DNA from: Bacillota bacterium
GTDB lineage: Bacteria > Bacillota > DSM-12270 > Thermacetogeniales > Thermacetogeniaceae
Assembly: GCA_013177945.1 (NCBI GenBank)
Contig: JABLXW010000002.1
Span: 1 to 64,000, forward strand
Direction: 5' to 3'
DNA: 64,000 nt
The position numbers and the translations under genes were made by a program. Below are positions 52,029 through 61,119 of the stretch, piece by piece (the first letter of the stretch is position 1; every line of letters starts with the position of its first letter). The notes under the pieces are model-generated. The model had not been told where the DNA came from, searched no databases, and worked only from the letters and a program-made list of their open reading frames with translations.

Positions 52029-54893
52029 TTGGGATACCTGGCCTTCGTTTTGCATGCGCACCTTCCCTACGTCCGCCATCCTGAACACCCTGCCAGTTTG
52101 GAAGAAAGGTGGCTTTGGGAAGCTTTAACAGAAAGCTATCTTCCGCTTCTCCAGACTTTTTTCGGCCTGGTAAAAAGGGGGATCACCTTCCGGCTCACCG
52201 TTTCTCTTTCACCCCCCTTGATTTCCATGCTGGTGGATCCCCTCCTGCAGGAGCGCTATTTGAAGTATCTGGATCTCTCCCTGGCCCTGGGATGCCGGGA
52301 GATCGAAAGAAACCGGGACTGCGCGGAGTTTCGGCGCCTGGCCGAGTTTTATGTGGAGCGCCTGGAAAAGATCCGAAGGTTCTACCGCGAGGAATGGAAC
52401 TGTAATGTTCTTAACGCTTTTCGTTGCCTGGTTGAGGAGGGTTGTTTGGAGCTGATTACTTCTGCCGCGACCCATGGTTACCTCCCCCTTATGGCAACGG
52501 AGGAGGGGAGAAGGGCCCAGATTGCCGTTGCCCTCGAACTTTTCGCGCAGCACTTCGGTTTCACTCCCGATGGTTTTTGGCTGCCCGAGTGCGGCTATTT
52601 GCCGGGTCTTGACAGGATTTTGGCGGAATACGGCATCAAGTACTTTTTTACCGAAACGCACGGTATTTTAAATGCATCCCCCCGTCCTGCCCACGGCCCC
52701 TATGCGCCGCTGCTGACCCCTGCCGGAGTTGCCGCTTTCGGGCGGGACCCGGAATCTTCCCGGCAGGTCTGGAGTGCCCGCGAAGGCTATCCAGGGGATT
52801 ATAACTACCGGGAATTTTACCGGGATATCGGCTACGATCTTGATTATTCATACCTTGCACCTTACCTGAATACAGATGGGGTCCGGGTGGATACTGGCTT
52901 CAAGTATTACCGGATCACAGGGGAGGGGATGGAAAAAGAGGTTTACGATCCTGAACGGGCGCGGGAAAGGGCATGCGTCCATGCGGGGAACTTTCTCTTT
53001 AACCGGGAGAAGCAGATTGAGTACTTGAAAGAAAAGATGGCCCCCGTAAAACCGATCGTTGTGGCTCCTTATGATGCCGAACTCTTCGGGCACTGGTGGT
53101 TCGAGGGGCCGCTCTGGCTGGAGGAGTTTCTCAGCCGTGTTTCGCTGCAGCAGGTCTTTTCGCTATGTACTCCCGGGGACTATTTGAAGGAGACGCCGGA
53201 GCTTGAGCGGGGGGAAATTCCTCAGTGCAGCTGGGGCCTGCACGGCTACCATGAAGTCTGGTTGAGCCCCGCCAACGACTGGATCTACCGCCATCTCCAC
53301 AGGGCAGAAAACTGCATGGTTGAGCTGGCAAGAAGCTATCCCGGCGCCGCCGGAGTGCGGCGCCGCGCCTTAAATCAGGCGGCGCGGGAGTTGCTCCTCG
53401 CCCAGAGCAGCGACTGGCCCTTCATCATGCACACCCGGACTGCAGTCGGCTATGCGAAGCGGCGCCTGCAGGATCACCTGGGGCGCTTTCAGGTTCTTTA
53501 CCAGCAGTTGAAGAATAATTGTTTGGATGAAGATTTTTTAGCCAGGCTTGAGAGGCTGGATCCGATTTTCCCGCACCTGGATTACAGGGTTTACGGCGGG
53601 CAGACGCTGCCCCGGGCCAGGAGGCAGCCCTCAAGCAAGCCCGGTGCTGTATTGATGTTGAGCTGGGAATATCCTCCCCGGACCGTCGGGGGACTGGGCC
53701 GCCATGTGGACGGATTGAGCCGCGCCCTGGCGGCCCTCGGTTACCCTCTGCACGTCCTTACCCCCTGGGTGCCGGGGAAACCGGAACTGGAGCGGCAGGG
53801 AACTCTCACGATCCACCGCCTGAAGTTCCCCTGCGTTCAGGGAGGAGACCTTCTGGACTGGGTGTTTCAGTTTAATGCTGCCCTTGCCGCCTATGCAGGG
53901 AAGTTAATCCAGGACCACGCGGAAATCGATTTGATTCACGCCCATGACTGGCTGGTGGCCTATGCTGCTGTGGCTTTGAAACAGGTTTACCACCTTCCTC
54001 TCCTTGCAACAATTCATGCCACAGAGCACGGGCGGAACCGCGGGATCTTCACTCCCTTGCAGGAGAGGATCCACCAGCTGGAGTGGGAGCTGACCTTTGA
54101 AGCGTGGCGGGTGATTTGCTGCAGTCAGTACATGCAGGAGGAAATCGAGCATCTGTTTCAGGTGCCCCGGGATAAAATCGATGTAATTCCCAACGGGATT
54201 GAGGAAATTCCTCCACCCCCGGGGCCTGCCCTGCGTCAGGAGCTGCGGGCAAGGTACGCCCCCCAGGGGGAGAAGATCATCTTTTACATAGGTCGTCTCG
54301 TTCCGGAAAAGGGGGTCCAGACCCTTCTGGAAGCCGTACCCCTGGTTGTTTCCTGCTTTCCCGGAACGAAATTTATCATCGCCGGCCAGGGGCCTTACGA
54401 GGAGGACCTCAGGCAGCAGGCAAGGGAGCTGGGCCTGGAAGAACATGTGGTATTTACCGGGTTTCTTGAGGACCGCTTAAGGGACGGCTTCTACCGGGAG
54501 GCTGCCGTTGCGGTTTTCCCAAGCTTTTATGAGCCCTTCGGGATTGTTGCCCTCGAGGCGATGGCTGCCGGGGTGCCGGTGATTGTTTCAGATGTGGGGG
54601 GCTTGCGGGAAATTGTGACCCACGGGGTGGATGGGTGGAAGGTTCCCCCCGGGGATGCGAGGGTGCTTGCCGAAACCATCAGGCAGGTTCTGGGCAACGA
54701 GGAGGGGGCGCGTGCCGTGGCCCTGAGGGGACTCCGGCGGGCAGGAGAATTCCGGTGGCCCGGGATTGCCCGGAAAACGGCAGCAGTTTACCAGCGGATT
54801 CGGAATGAGGCACGGCTGAATCCCTGGGCGCGTCTTTTCAGAAAAGGCAATGCGAGGGAACCCGCCAGAGCCGCGGGCATGGAAAGTGCCTGA
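52029..54893 (+). CDS. GH57 branching-enzyme-like domain fused to a GT4 glycosyltransferase
   Basis: This 954-aa protein joins two enzymes. Residues 1-530 are a GH57 domain (DUF1957 type) with LHAHLPYVRHPE, the catalytic Glu in FWLPECGY and Asp in APYDAELFGHWWFEG, as in alpha-1,4-glucan branching enzymes. Residues 539-935 are a GT4 glycosyltransferase: MLSWEYPPRTVGGLGRH, IYIGRL-like FYIGRLVPEKG and the EX7E motif in FYEPFGIVALEAM. Together they could make and branch an alpha-glucan such as glycogen. TTG 52029 follows GAAAGGAG at 52016-52023. It clusters with DUF4912 and a nucleotidyltransferase. Confidence 0.9.
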   Translation: MGYLAFVLHAHLPYVRHPEHPASLEERWLWEALTESYLPLLQTFFGLVKRGITFRLTVSLSPPLISMLVDPLLQERYLKYLDLSLALGCREIERNRDCAEFRRLAEFYVERLEKIRRFYREEWNCNVLNAFRCLVEEGCLELITSAATHGYLPLMATEEGRRAQIAVALELFAQHFGFTPDGFWLPECGYLPGLDRILAEYGIKYFFTETHGILNASPRPAHGPYAPLLTPAGVAAFGRDPESSRQVWSAREGYPGDYNYREFYRDIGYDLDYSYLAPYLNTDGVRVDTGFKYYRITGEGMEKEVYDPERARERACVHAGNFLFNREKQIEYLKEKMAPVKPIVVAPYDAELFGHWWFEGPLWLEEFLSRVSLQQVFSLCTPGDYLKETPELERGEIPQCSWGLHGYHEVWLSPANDWIYRHLHRAENCMVELARSYPGAAGVRRRALNQAARELLLAQSSDWPFIMHTRTAVGYAKRRLQDHLGRFQVLYQQLKNNCLDEDFLARLERLDPIFPHLDYRVYGGQTLPRARRQPSSKPGAVLMLSWEYPPRTVGGLGRHVDGLSRALAALGYPLHVLTPWVPGKPELERQGTLTIHRLKFPCVQGGDLLDWVFQFNAALAAYAGKLIQDHAEIDLIHAHDWLVAYAAVALKQVYHLPLLATIHATEHGRNRGIFTPLQERIHQLEWELTFEAWRVICCSQYMQEEIEHLFQVPRDKIDVIPNGIEEIPPPPGPALRQELRARYAPQGEKIIFYIGRLVPEKGVQTLLEAVPLVVSCFPGTKFIIAGQGPYEEDLRQQARELGLEEHVVFTGFLEDRLRDGFYREAAVAVFPSFYEPFGIVALEAMAAGVPVIVSDVGGLREIVTHGVDGWKVPPGDARVLAETIRQVLGNEEGARAVALRGLRRAGEFRWPGIARKTAAVYQRIRNEARLNPWARLFRKGNAREPARAAGMESA

Positions 54894-54926
54894 TGGTTGT
54901 TTGAGATTAATACAAGGAGGATTGAT

Positions 54927-56555
54927 GTGAAGGCGGTAATCATGGCCGGGGGGGCAGGGACACGTCTGCGGCCGCTTACCTGCGGGCGCCCCAAGCCTCT
55001 GGTTCCTGTTTTGAATCTGCCGGTAATGGAGTATCTGGTCTCTCTTTTGAAAAGTTCCGGGATTAAAGAAATTGCCGTAACCCTTCAGTATCTGCCGGAG
55101 GCAATTACCTGCTACTTTGGAGACGGTTCCGGCTTCGGGGTGCATTTCAGCTACTTTAAGGAGGGCACTCCCCTTGGCACTGCCGGGGGCGTAAAGAATG
55201 CCGCCTCCTTCCTGGATGAAACCTTTCTCGTCATCAGCGGGGATGCCCTGACGGATCTGGATCTCAGGGAAGCCCTGGCTTTTCATAAAAAAACAGGGGC
55301 ACTGGCCACCATTGTTTTGACCAGAACAAACAATCCCCTGGAGTACGGGCTGGTGATTACGGAAGAAAGCGGGAGGATCCTGAAGTTTGTAGAGAAGCCG
55401 GGGTGGGGCGAGGTTTTCAGCGATACGGTGAACACAGGGATCTACATTCTGGAGCCGGAGGTTTTGGACTACATCCCCGCCGGGATTCCTTTTGATTTCA
55501 GCCGCGATCTCTTTCCCTTTCTGCTCAAGGAGAAAAGGCCCCTGTACGGGTTTATTGCCTCCGGTTACTGGTGCGACATCGGAGACCTGCAGCAGTACCG
55601 TCAGACCAACTTTGATTTTCTGGCGGGCCGGGTTAATCTGCCCGTTCCTTACCCTGCCCGCGAGCCCGGCCTCTGGATCGGTTCCAATGTAGATATCCAC
55701 CCCCGGGCGCAGTTAACACCCCCCCTGCTGATTGGAAATAACTGTTATCTGGGTGCAGATACCAGGCTGGGCCCCGGCGTCGTCCTGGGAGATTATTCCG
55801 TTGTTCAGGCCGGCGCCTCGGTTAAGTACAGCATCCTCTGGCACCATACCTATCTCGACGAAGAGGTGGAGATCCGGGGCGCAATTCTGTGCGATCATGT
55901 CAGGGTCAGGTCAAAGGCGGCCGTCTTCGAAAACGCGGTGGCGGGAAGCAGCGCCCGGCTGGGCCCTAACAGCATTTTGAAGCCGGGCGTGAAAATCTGG
56001 CCGGGAACTGTCGTCGGAGCAGGTCAGATCATCGATTACGCTCTTGCTGGCAAGTGGAAACTAATCCAGCGGAGGGGAGAAGGAAAGGCCCTTGCCCTGC
56101 CTGCAAATGTGGATCTTGCTGCAAGGTTCGGAGGCGCTTACGGCACCTTCCTTCCCTCCGGAGGGAGCGCTGTTCTGGCAAGCGACGGTCACCCTTTGAG
56201 CCAGCTCGTCAAGCGGGTGATTGCGGCAAGCCTCCTCTGTGCCGGCATCAATGTAATCGAACTCGGAACCGTTACTTTTCCCGTAATCCGCTACGGAATT
56301 AAAGTGACGGGGGCCGCTGGCGGGGTGTACCTGGCACATCCTGATCATTTCACCGAAGAGGTTCTGGTCTCCTTCCTCAACGCGCGGGGAGGGGACCTTG
56401 AAGAGACCGACCTCATGAGAATCGAAGAATTAACCTGGCAGGGCGAATTCCGGCGGGTAAACGTCTCGCAGCTGGGTCGGTTTACCTACCTGCCTTACCT
56501 GAAGGAGGCCTGCGAAAAAACCGGGGCAGGGGAAGGCAGGCTCAAGGCTTTATAG
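54927..56555 (+). CDS. Sugar-nucleotidyltransferase with a degenerate, truncated phosphomannomutase domain
   Basis: This 542-aa protein has an N-terminal nucleotidyltransferase (residues 1-230: [23 protein letters not shown]), a left-handed beta-helix region (about 255-380: [21 protein letters not shown]), and a C-terminal stretch (about 395-515) like domain I of phosphomannomutase. The usual phosphoserine loop (TASHNP) reads LAHPDHF here and the later PMM domains are missing; many homologues are near 800 aa. The protein may therefore only make a nucleotide sugar. GTG 54927 follows AGGAGG at 54915-54920. Confidence 0.88.
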   Translation: MKAVIMAGGAGTRLRPLTCGRPKPLVPVLNLPVMEYLVSLLKSSGIKEIAVTLQYLPEAITCYFGDGSGFGVHFSYFKEGTPLGTAGGVKNAASFLDETFLVISGDALTDLDLREALAFHKKTGALATIVLTRTNNPLEYGLVITEESGRILKFVEKPGWGEVFSDTVNTGIYILEPEVLDYIPAGIPFDFSRDLFPFLLKEKRPLYGFIASGYWCDIGDLQQYRQTNFDFLAGRVNLPVPYPAREPGLWIGSNVDIHPRAQLTPPLLIGNNCYLGADTRLGPGVVLGDYSVVQAGASVKYSILWHHTYLDEEVEIRGAILCDHVRVRSKAAVFENAVAGSSARLGPNSILKPGVKIWPGTVVGAGQIIDYALAGKWKLIQRRGEGKALALPANVDLAARFGGAYGTFLPSGGSAVLASDGHPLSQLVKRVIAASLLCAGINVIELGTVTFPVIRYGIKVTGAAGGVYLAHPDHFTEEVLVSFLNARGGDLEETDLMRIEELTWQGEFRRVNVSQLGRFTYLPYLKEACEKTGAGEGRLKAL

Positions 56556-56581
56556 ATCTGCGGAAAATGGAGGGGAAGCTG

Positions 56582-57262
56582 GTGCATGAGGAGACCTGGA
56601 AGGCATGGGTTTCCTGCTGGCAGGATGAGCGGTTGCTTTCCCTGCTCAGAGAGCTCTTTGGCTATCTGGCCCACGAGATAAACAACCCTTTGACGAGCAT
56701 CCTGGGTTACGCCACCTTGCTCCTCCGGACCTGCAATCCTTGCTGCCTGCAGCGCCAGGAACTGGATTTAATTTGCCAGGAGGCCCTGCGTGCCCGCGCT
56801 GTGGTCTGGGAGTTCTTATCGTTTGTGGAACAGGCCTGGGGTGACCTGCAGACTGTTGACCTTAATGAGCTGCTCCGAAAAACCGTTGAGGAGCTGCGGA
56901 AGCAAATAAATCAAAAGGAAGTCGAGTTTAAAGAGGAATACTGCCAGGACCTGCCTGAAATCGCTGTCAATGCGGTCCAGATGAAGAATGTTTTTCTCTA
57001 CCTTTTGAATCACGCCGTGGAGGCAGTCCCCGGCCGGGGCATGGTGACGGTGGTGACGCGCTTCAAGGAGACCAACCTGGAAATTGAAGTCTTTCACCCC
57101 TTTTTTACGGCAAAAGAGGGGGGCGCCGAATCCGGCCTGGGCCTGACGATCAGCCGCGAGGTAATAAGCCGCCACCGCGGCAGACTGGAATTTTTCAGCG
57201 AGGCGGGGAAAGGGACGAGTTTTCTCATCCGGCTTCCGGTTAATAAGGATGAAATCACATGA
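56582..57262 (+). CDS. Small soluble histidine kinase with an incomplete ATP-binding domain
   Basis: This 226-aa protein has a HisKA domain with the phosphoacceptor His in FGYLAHEINNPLTSILGY, an N box with LLNHAVEAV, an F box HPFFTAKEGG and a G2 box SGLGLTISREV. Between the N and F boxes the DxGxGI (G1) segment and its lid are absent: the strand LEIEV runs straight into HPFFTAKE. ATP binding may be weak or altered. No membrane or sensor domain is present. GGAGGGG before GTG 56582 supports that start; an ATG at 56567 is possible. The next gene is its probable response regulator. Confidence 0.8.
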   Translation: MHEETWKAWVSCWQDERLLSLLRELFGYLAHEINNPLTSILGYATLLLRTCNPCCLQRQELDLICQEALRARAVVWEFLSFVEQAWGDLQTVDLNELLRKTVEELRKQINQKEVEFKEEYCQDLPEIAVNAVQMKNVFLYLLNHAVEAVPGRGMVTVVTRFKETNLEIEVFHPFFTAKEGGAESGLGLTISREVISRHRGRLEFFSEAGKGTSFLIRLPVNKDEIT

Positions 57263-57292
57263 TAATTTTAAAAAAGCTGGAGGTGGCTGCTT

Positions 57293-59035
57293 CTGAGTTC
57301 CCCAAAGGAAAGACTCCTGGTGGTTGATGATGAGCCCCTGATTCTCGACCTCTGTGCCAGGGTTTTGTCCGATGCAGGTTATGAGGTAAGGTGCACGACA
57401 TCCCCACACGAGGCGGTGAATCTTATCCATGAGGAACCCTTTACGGGGCTGATCACGGACATTAAGATGCGGGAGCTTAACGGCTTTGAACTGCTGCGCC
57501 GTGTGCGGGAAGTTTGCGAGTTGCCGGCCGTAATTATGACCGGTTACGCCTCACTTGATACCGCCTTGAAGTCTCTGAGGTTAGGGGCGCAGGAATTTTT
57601 AATGAAGCCTTTCACGCCTGAAGAACTGCTGACAACGGTAAGGAATGCCCTGGCCAAGGGGAAAGAAAAGGCGGAACTCCAGGCCAATTTGAGGGCCTCC
57701 TACGCCTTTTTCGAAAACATCCCCGGCGGCATTGCAATTGTCAATCCTCAGGGCATAATTCTGGAAATCAACCAGGCGTATGCTGAGATACTGGGGATCA
57801 GCCAGGCCGATGCGCTTGGAAAACCGGTCGAAGAGGTGCTTGTCTTTTCCGATTTGAAAGAGATTCTGGCCTCCAGGAAGCGCGGGGCCGGCCGGATGAT
57901 TTCCTTTAAGAACAAAAAGTATTTTCTGAATGAGGGCCCGATCTTCAGCAACGGACAGCTGAACGGGGGTTTCAGCCAGCTGCTCTTCCCTGACGACCGG
58001 GTCACTAAGGCAATGCTTGAGAAACTGCGCGTCCTGGAGGACGAGGTGAACTTCTACCGTGCTCAGGTGATGAGCCATTACCAGGCGCGTTACACCTTTG
58101 CGAGCATTGTGGGAAATGCTCCGCTCTTTCGCGAGGCTGTGGTTCTCGCGCAGAAGGCGGCCGGGACCGATGCTCCCGTCCTGCTCATGGGGGAGAGCGG
58201 GACGGGGAAAGAGTTGTTTGCCCAGGCAATTCACCACGCCAGCCGCTACGGACGGGGGCCCTTCGTTCCGGTGAATTGCGCCACCATTCCGGACAACCTC
58301 CTGGAGTCAGAACTTTTCGGCTACGAAGAAGGGGCATTCACAGGGGCGCGGAAGGGGGGCAAGCCGGGAAAAATTGAACTTGCTGCGGGAGGCACCCTCT
58401 TCCTTGACGAGATCGGCGACCTTTCCCCGGTGTTGCAGGCGAAGCTGCTTCGCTTCCTTGAAGATGGGCAGATCGAGAAGATCGGGGGCGCCAGCTACTA
58501 CCGCGTGAACACCAGGGTGATCGCGGCAACCAACAAGGATCTCCAGGAAATGGTGGCGAAGAAGCTCTTCCGGGAGGACCTCTATTTTCGGTTGAATGTT
58601 TTGCCGATCCGGCTTCCACCCCTGCGGGCGCGGGCGGAGGACATCCCCCTGCTTGTGAATTGTTTCTTCGAAAAGCTCGAGGCGCGTTACCACCGAAAAA
58701 AATCTCTTTCTCCGGAGGCGCTGCGGCTGCTCACCAGCTACAGCTGGCCCGGAAATGTGCGGGAACTCGAAAACGTGGTTGAGCAGCTGTTCAACCGGGT
58801 GGATGGCGAAGTCATCGGCCCGGAGGACCTTCCCGAAGTGATCCGGAATCAAGCCTGGCTGCGCTGGCACCTGAACTCCGACAAGACCCTTGCGCAGGTG
58901 ATCGAAGAGGTAGAAAAGGAGATGATCAGGCAGGCTCTTTCCGCGGCAAACGGAAACAAGGTGAAGGCGGCGCGTAAACTGGGCGTTCCCCGCTCCAGTT
59001 TTTACGAAAAACTGAAGAGATTCAATCTCATTTAG
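57293..59035 (+). CDS. Sigma-54-dependent response regulator (REC-PAS-AAA+-Fis)
   Basis: This 580-aa protein has a receiver domain (phosphoacceptor Asp in GLITDIKM), a PAS domain (about residues 140-240: NIPGGIAIVNPQGIILEINQAY), a sigma-54-activator AAA+ domain (GESGTGKE near 300 and GAFTGA near 347) and a Fis-type helix-turn-helix (KVKAARKLGVPRSSFYEKLKRF). The first receiver strand (RLLVVDDEP) begins before any ATG, GTG or TTG in frame; a CTG at 57293 lies 6 bases after GGAGGTGG at 57279-57286 and fits. A GTG at 57320 would cut that strand. It pairs with the upstream kinase. Confidence 0.85.
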   Translation: MSSPKERLLVVDDEPLILDLCARVLSDAGYEVRCTTSPHEAVNLIHEEPFTGLITDIKMRELNGFELLRRVREVCELPAVIMTGYASLDTALKSLRLGAQEFLMKPFTPEELLTTVRNALAKGKEKAELQANLRASYAFFENIPGGIAIVNPQGIILEINQAYAEILGISQADALGKPVEEVLVFSDLKEILASRKRGAGRMISFKNKKYFLNEGPIFSNGQLNGGFSQLLFPDDRVTKAMLEKLRVLEDEVNFYRAQVMSHYQARYTFASIVGNAPLFREAVVLAQKAAGTDAPVLLMGESGTGKELFAQAIHHASRYGRGPFVPVNCATIPDNLLESELFGYEEGAFTGARKGGKPGKIELAAGGTLFLDEIGDLSPVLQAKLLRFLEDGQIEKIGGASYYRVNTRVIAATNKDLQEMVAKKLFREDLYFRLNVLPIRLPPLRARAEDIPLLVNCFFEKLEARYHRKKSLSPEALRLLTSYSWPGNVRELENVVEQLFNRVDGEVIGPEDLPEVIRNQAWLRWHLNSDKTLAQVIEEVEKEMIRQALSAANGNKVKAARKLGVPRSSFYEKLKRFNLI

Positions 59036-59096
59036 CCCCCTACATAAGAGAGGGAGGACGGGGGAATAGTAAACTAAAAATGAGGTGAGAAGTGTT

Positions 59097-59228
59097 ATGA
59101 GGAATCGCATTACCCGTCCGGAAACCAGTCCACCCGAGATACCCCAACCCGGGACGTTGCCCCTTCATCCCGGGGGCGATCAGCCGGAGATTTTCCCCCC
59201 TGCTTCTCCTCCCGAGGAGGAACGGTAA
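59097..59228 (+). CDS. Small Pro-rich protein, 43 aa
   Basis: ATG 59097 has GAGGTGAG (59082-59089) 7 bases upstream. The 43-residue product (begins MRNRITRPET, ends SPPEEER) is about a quarter Pro and has no hydrophobic segment, so it is probably disordered. It lies 60 bases after the sigma-54 regulator. It could be a real small protein or a chance ORF; the good RBS favours the former. I do not recognise it. Confidence 0.45.
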   Translation: MRNRITRPETSPPEIPQPGTLPLHPGGDQPEIFPPASPPEEER

Positions 59229-59255
59229 TTACCGGGAGGTTTTGCTGAATCTGGC

Positions 59256-59284
59256 TTGACAGACTGGACGAGTCCCATTATATT
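59256..59284 (+). promoter_or_regulatory. Promoter of the thioredoxin gene
   Basis: TTGACA (59256-59261) and TATATT (59279-59284) are 17 bp apart, 46 bases before the trxA ATG. Confidence 0.8.
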
Positions 59285-59330
59285 GAAGGGGAAAGAGTTA
59301 ACGAAAAGCGGTGAAAGGGGACCACGTTGG

Positions 59331-59660
59331 ATGGAGGGGAAAATCGTTACCCTGACAGATGCAAACTTCGAAACGGAGATCAAGAAGGCGACGCTTCCGG
59401 TGCTGGTAGATTTTTGGGCAAGCTGGTGCGGGCCCTGCCAGATGCTGGCGCCGGTCCTGGAGGAACTGGCCGATGAGTTCTCCGGTCGCCTCATGCTGGG
59501 GAAGCTGGATGTAGACGAGAACCGCCGGACTGCAGCCAGCTTTGGCGTGATGAGCATCCCCACCCTGATCCTGTTTCGAAACGGAAGCGAAGTAACAAGA
59601 ATTACAGGGTTCCGGCCCAAAGAAGAATTAAGCCGGTTGATCAGCCAGGCCCTTGCATAA
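59331..59660 (+). CDS. trxA: Thioredoxin
   Basis: This 109-aa protein is a standard thioredoxin. The active site WCGPC lies in [14 protein letters not shown], the cis-Pro in SIPTLILF, and the length is normal. It reduces disulfides in cytoplasmic proteins. ATG 59331 follows GAAAGGGG. It has its own promoter and terminator, so it is a single-gene unit. Confidence 0.96.
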   Translation: MEGKIVTLTDANFETEIKKATLPVLVDFWASWCGPCQMLAPVLEELADEFSGRLMLGKLDVDENRRTAASFGVMSIPTLILFRNGSEVTRITGFRPKEELSRLISQALA

Positions 59661-59685
59661 ACCTGAACCGAAAACAGTCAAAAAT

Positions 59686-59712
59686 TAAAGAGGGATTTCC
59701 CTCTTTATTATT
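59686..59712 (+). terminator. Terminator of trxA
   Basis: TAAAGAGGGA and TCCCTCTTTA form a 10-bp stem around a 2-base loop, followed by TTATTT. The U tract is short, so strength is uncertain. Confidence 0.7.
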
Positions 59713-59749
59713 TCATTGGATTGAAGTGCGGTTCCAAGAAGGTGGTTTT

Positions 59750-61102
59750 TTGGACCTGTTTGACTACGCCCAGGAAAAGTTCAGGGAGCAGGAGGCTCCC
59801 CTTGCCTACCGGATGCGCCCCCGCACCCTGGAAGAGTTTGTCGGCCAGGAGCACCTGGTTGCGCCCGGGCGCCTGCTCCACCACGCCCTGGCGGAGGACA
59901 ATCTGCCGCCGGCGATTTTTTACGGCCCGCCCGGTACGGGCAAAACCAGCCTGGCGGGAATTATCGCGCGGACCACACGCGCCCATTTTGTGCAGCTGGA
60001 TGCCGGCAATGCCGGGGTGGGGGAGCTCAGAAAAGTGCTGCAGGAGGCCCGGGAAAGATTAAAATTTTACCAGCAGAAAACGGTGCTTTTTCTCGACGAA
60101 ATCCACCGCTTCAATAAAGCCCAGCAGGATGTCCTCCTTTCAGCGGTCGAGCGGGGAGATCTGGTGCTGATCGGAGCAACCACAGAAAATCCTTATTTTA
60201 CCGTGAACGCGCCCCTCCTTTCCCGGATGAGAGTGCTCCCCTTTTATCCTCTTGAATCCGAGCACCTGAGACTGATCCTGGCGCGCGCCCTTTCCGACGA
60301 GGAGCGGGGCCTGGGGAAAATGCAGCTTCGCATTGCTCCGGAGGCGGTGGACTACCTGGTGCAGGCTGCGGAAGGAGACGCCCGAATCCTGCTCAGTGCC
60401 TTAGAAGTTGCGGTAAAGTTTTCAAAACCCGAGGCCGACGGGGCCAGGTTGATCGGGCGGGAAACGGTTGCCGAGGCCGTCCAGAAAAAGGTTGTTCTTT
60501 ACGACCGCGATGGGGACCAGCATTACGATGTGGTTTCGGCCTTTATTAAATCCATGCGGGGGTCCGATCCCGATGCCGTGCTCCACTGGCTGGCGAGAAT
60601 GCTGAAGGCCGGAGAGGACCCCCGTTTCATCGCGCGGCGCATCTTGATTTGCGCCGCCGAGGATGTGGGGCTGGCCGATCCCCTGGCGCTTGTGGTTGCC
60701 GGGGCGGCGGCCCAGGGTCTGGAATATGTGGGGATGCCGGAGGGGGAACTGCTTCTTGCCGAAGCCGCTCTTTACGTTGCCTGCGCCCCCAAAAGCAACC
60801 GCGTCTATGCGGCGCTTTCGAAGGCGCGCCAGGACCTGGAAAAGGGCGAAATAGGAGCCGTTCCCAAACACCTCCGGGATGGCAGTTACCGGGGAGCGAA
60901 AAAGCTCGGGCATGGGGAAGGATACCTCTATCCCCACCACTACCAGGGAAGCTTCGTCCCCCAGCAGTACCTCCCCGACCCCCTGAAAACAAGGAGCTAC
61001 TATGAGCCCTCGGAGCAGGGGCAGGAAAAAGTGATTAAAGCGCGGCTTGAGTCGCTGCGGGAGCTGTCAAAAAAATGGGCTTTAAATAAAAATTTACCTT
61101 GA
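59750..61102 (+). CDS. rarA: Replication-associated recombination protein A (RarA/MgsA)
   Basis: This 450-aa protein is an AAA+ clamp-loader-like ATPase of the RarA/WRNIP1 family. Walker A GPPGTGKT, Walker [11 protein letters not shown], sensor 1 in [13 protein letters not shown], and the C-terminal tetramer domain ([18 protein letters not shown]) are present. It acts at stalled replication forks. The TTG at 59750 matches the family N-terminus [10 protein letters not shown] and follows AAGAAGGTGG; a GTG at 59726 has no RBS. Its stop precedes the cysteine desulfurase start by 17 bases. Confidence 0.95.
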   Translation: MDLFDYAQEKFREQEAPLAYRMRPRTLEEFVGQEHLVAPGRLLHHALAEDNLPPAIFYGPPGTGKTSLAGIIARTTRAHFVQLDAGNAGVGELRKVLQEARERLKFYQQKTVLFLDEIHRFNKAQQDVLLSAVERGDLVLIGATTENPYFTVNAPLLSRMRVLPFYPLESEHLRLILARALSDEERGLGKMQLRIAPEAVDYLVQAAEGDARILLSALEVAVKFSKPEADGARLIGRETVAEAVQKKVVLYDRDGDQHYDVVSAFIKSMRGSDPDAVLHWLARMLKAGEDPRFIARRILICAAEDVGLADPLALVVAGAAAQGLEYVGMPEGELLLAEAALYVACAPKSNRVYAALSKARQDLEKGEIGAVPKHLRDGSYRGAKKLGHGEGYLYPHHYQGSFVPQQYLPDPLKTRSYYEPSEQGQEKVIKARLESLRELSKKWALNKNLP

Positions 61103-61119
61103 AATGGGGAGATGACGAA

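Noticed and set aside
54588-55700. A 370-codon open frame on the minus strand
   Set aside because: It is antisense to the GH57-GT4 and nucleotidyltransferase genes and has no recognisable motif.
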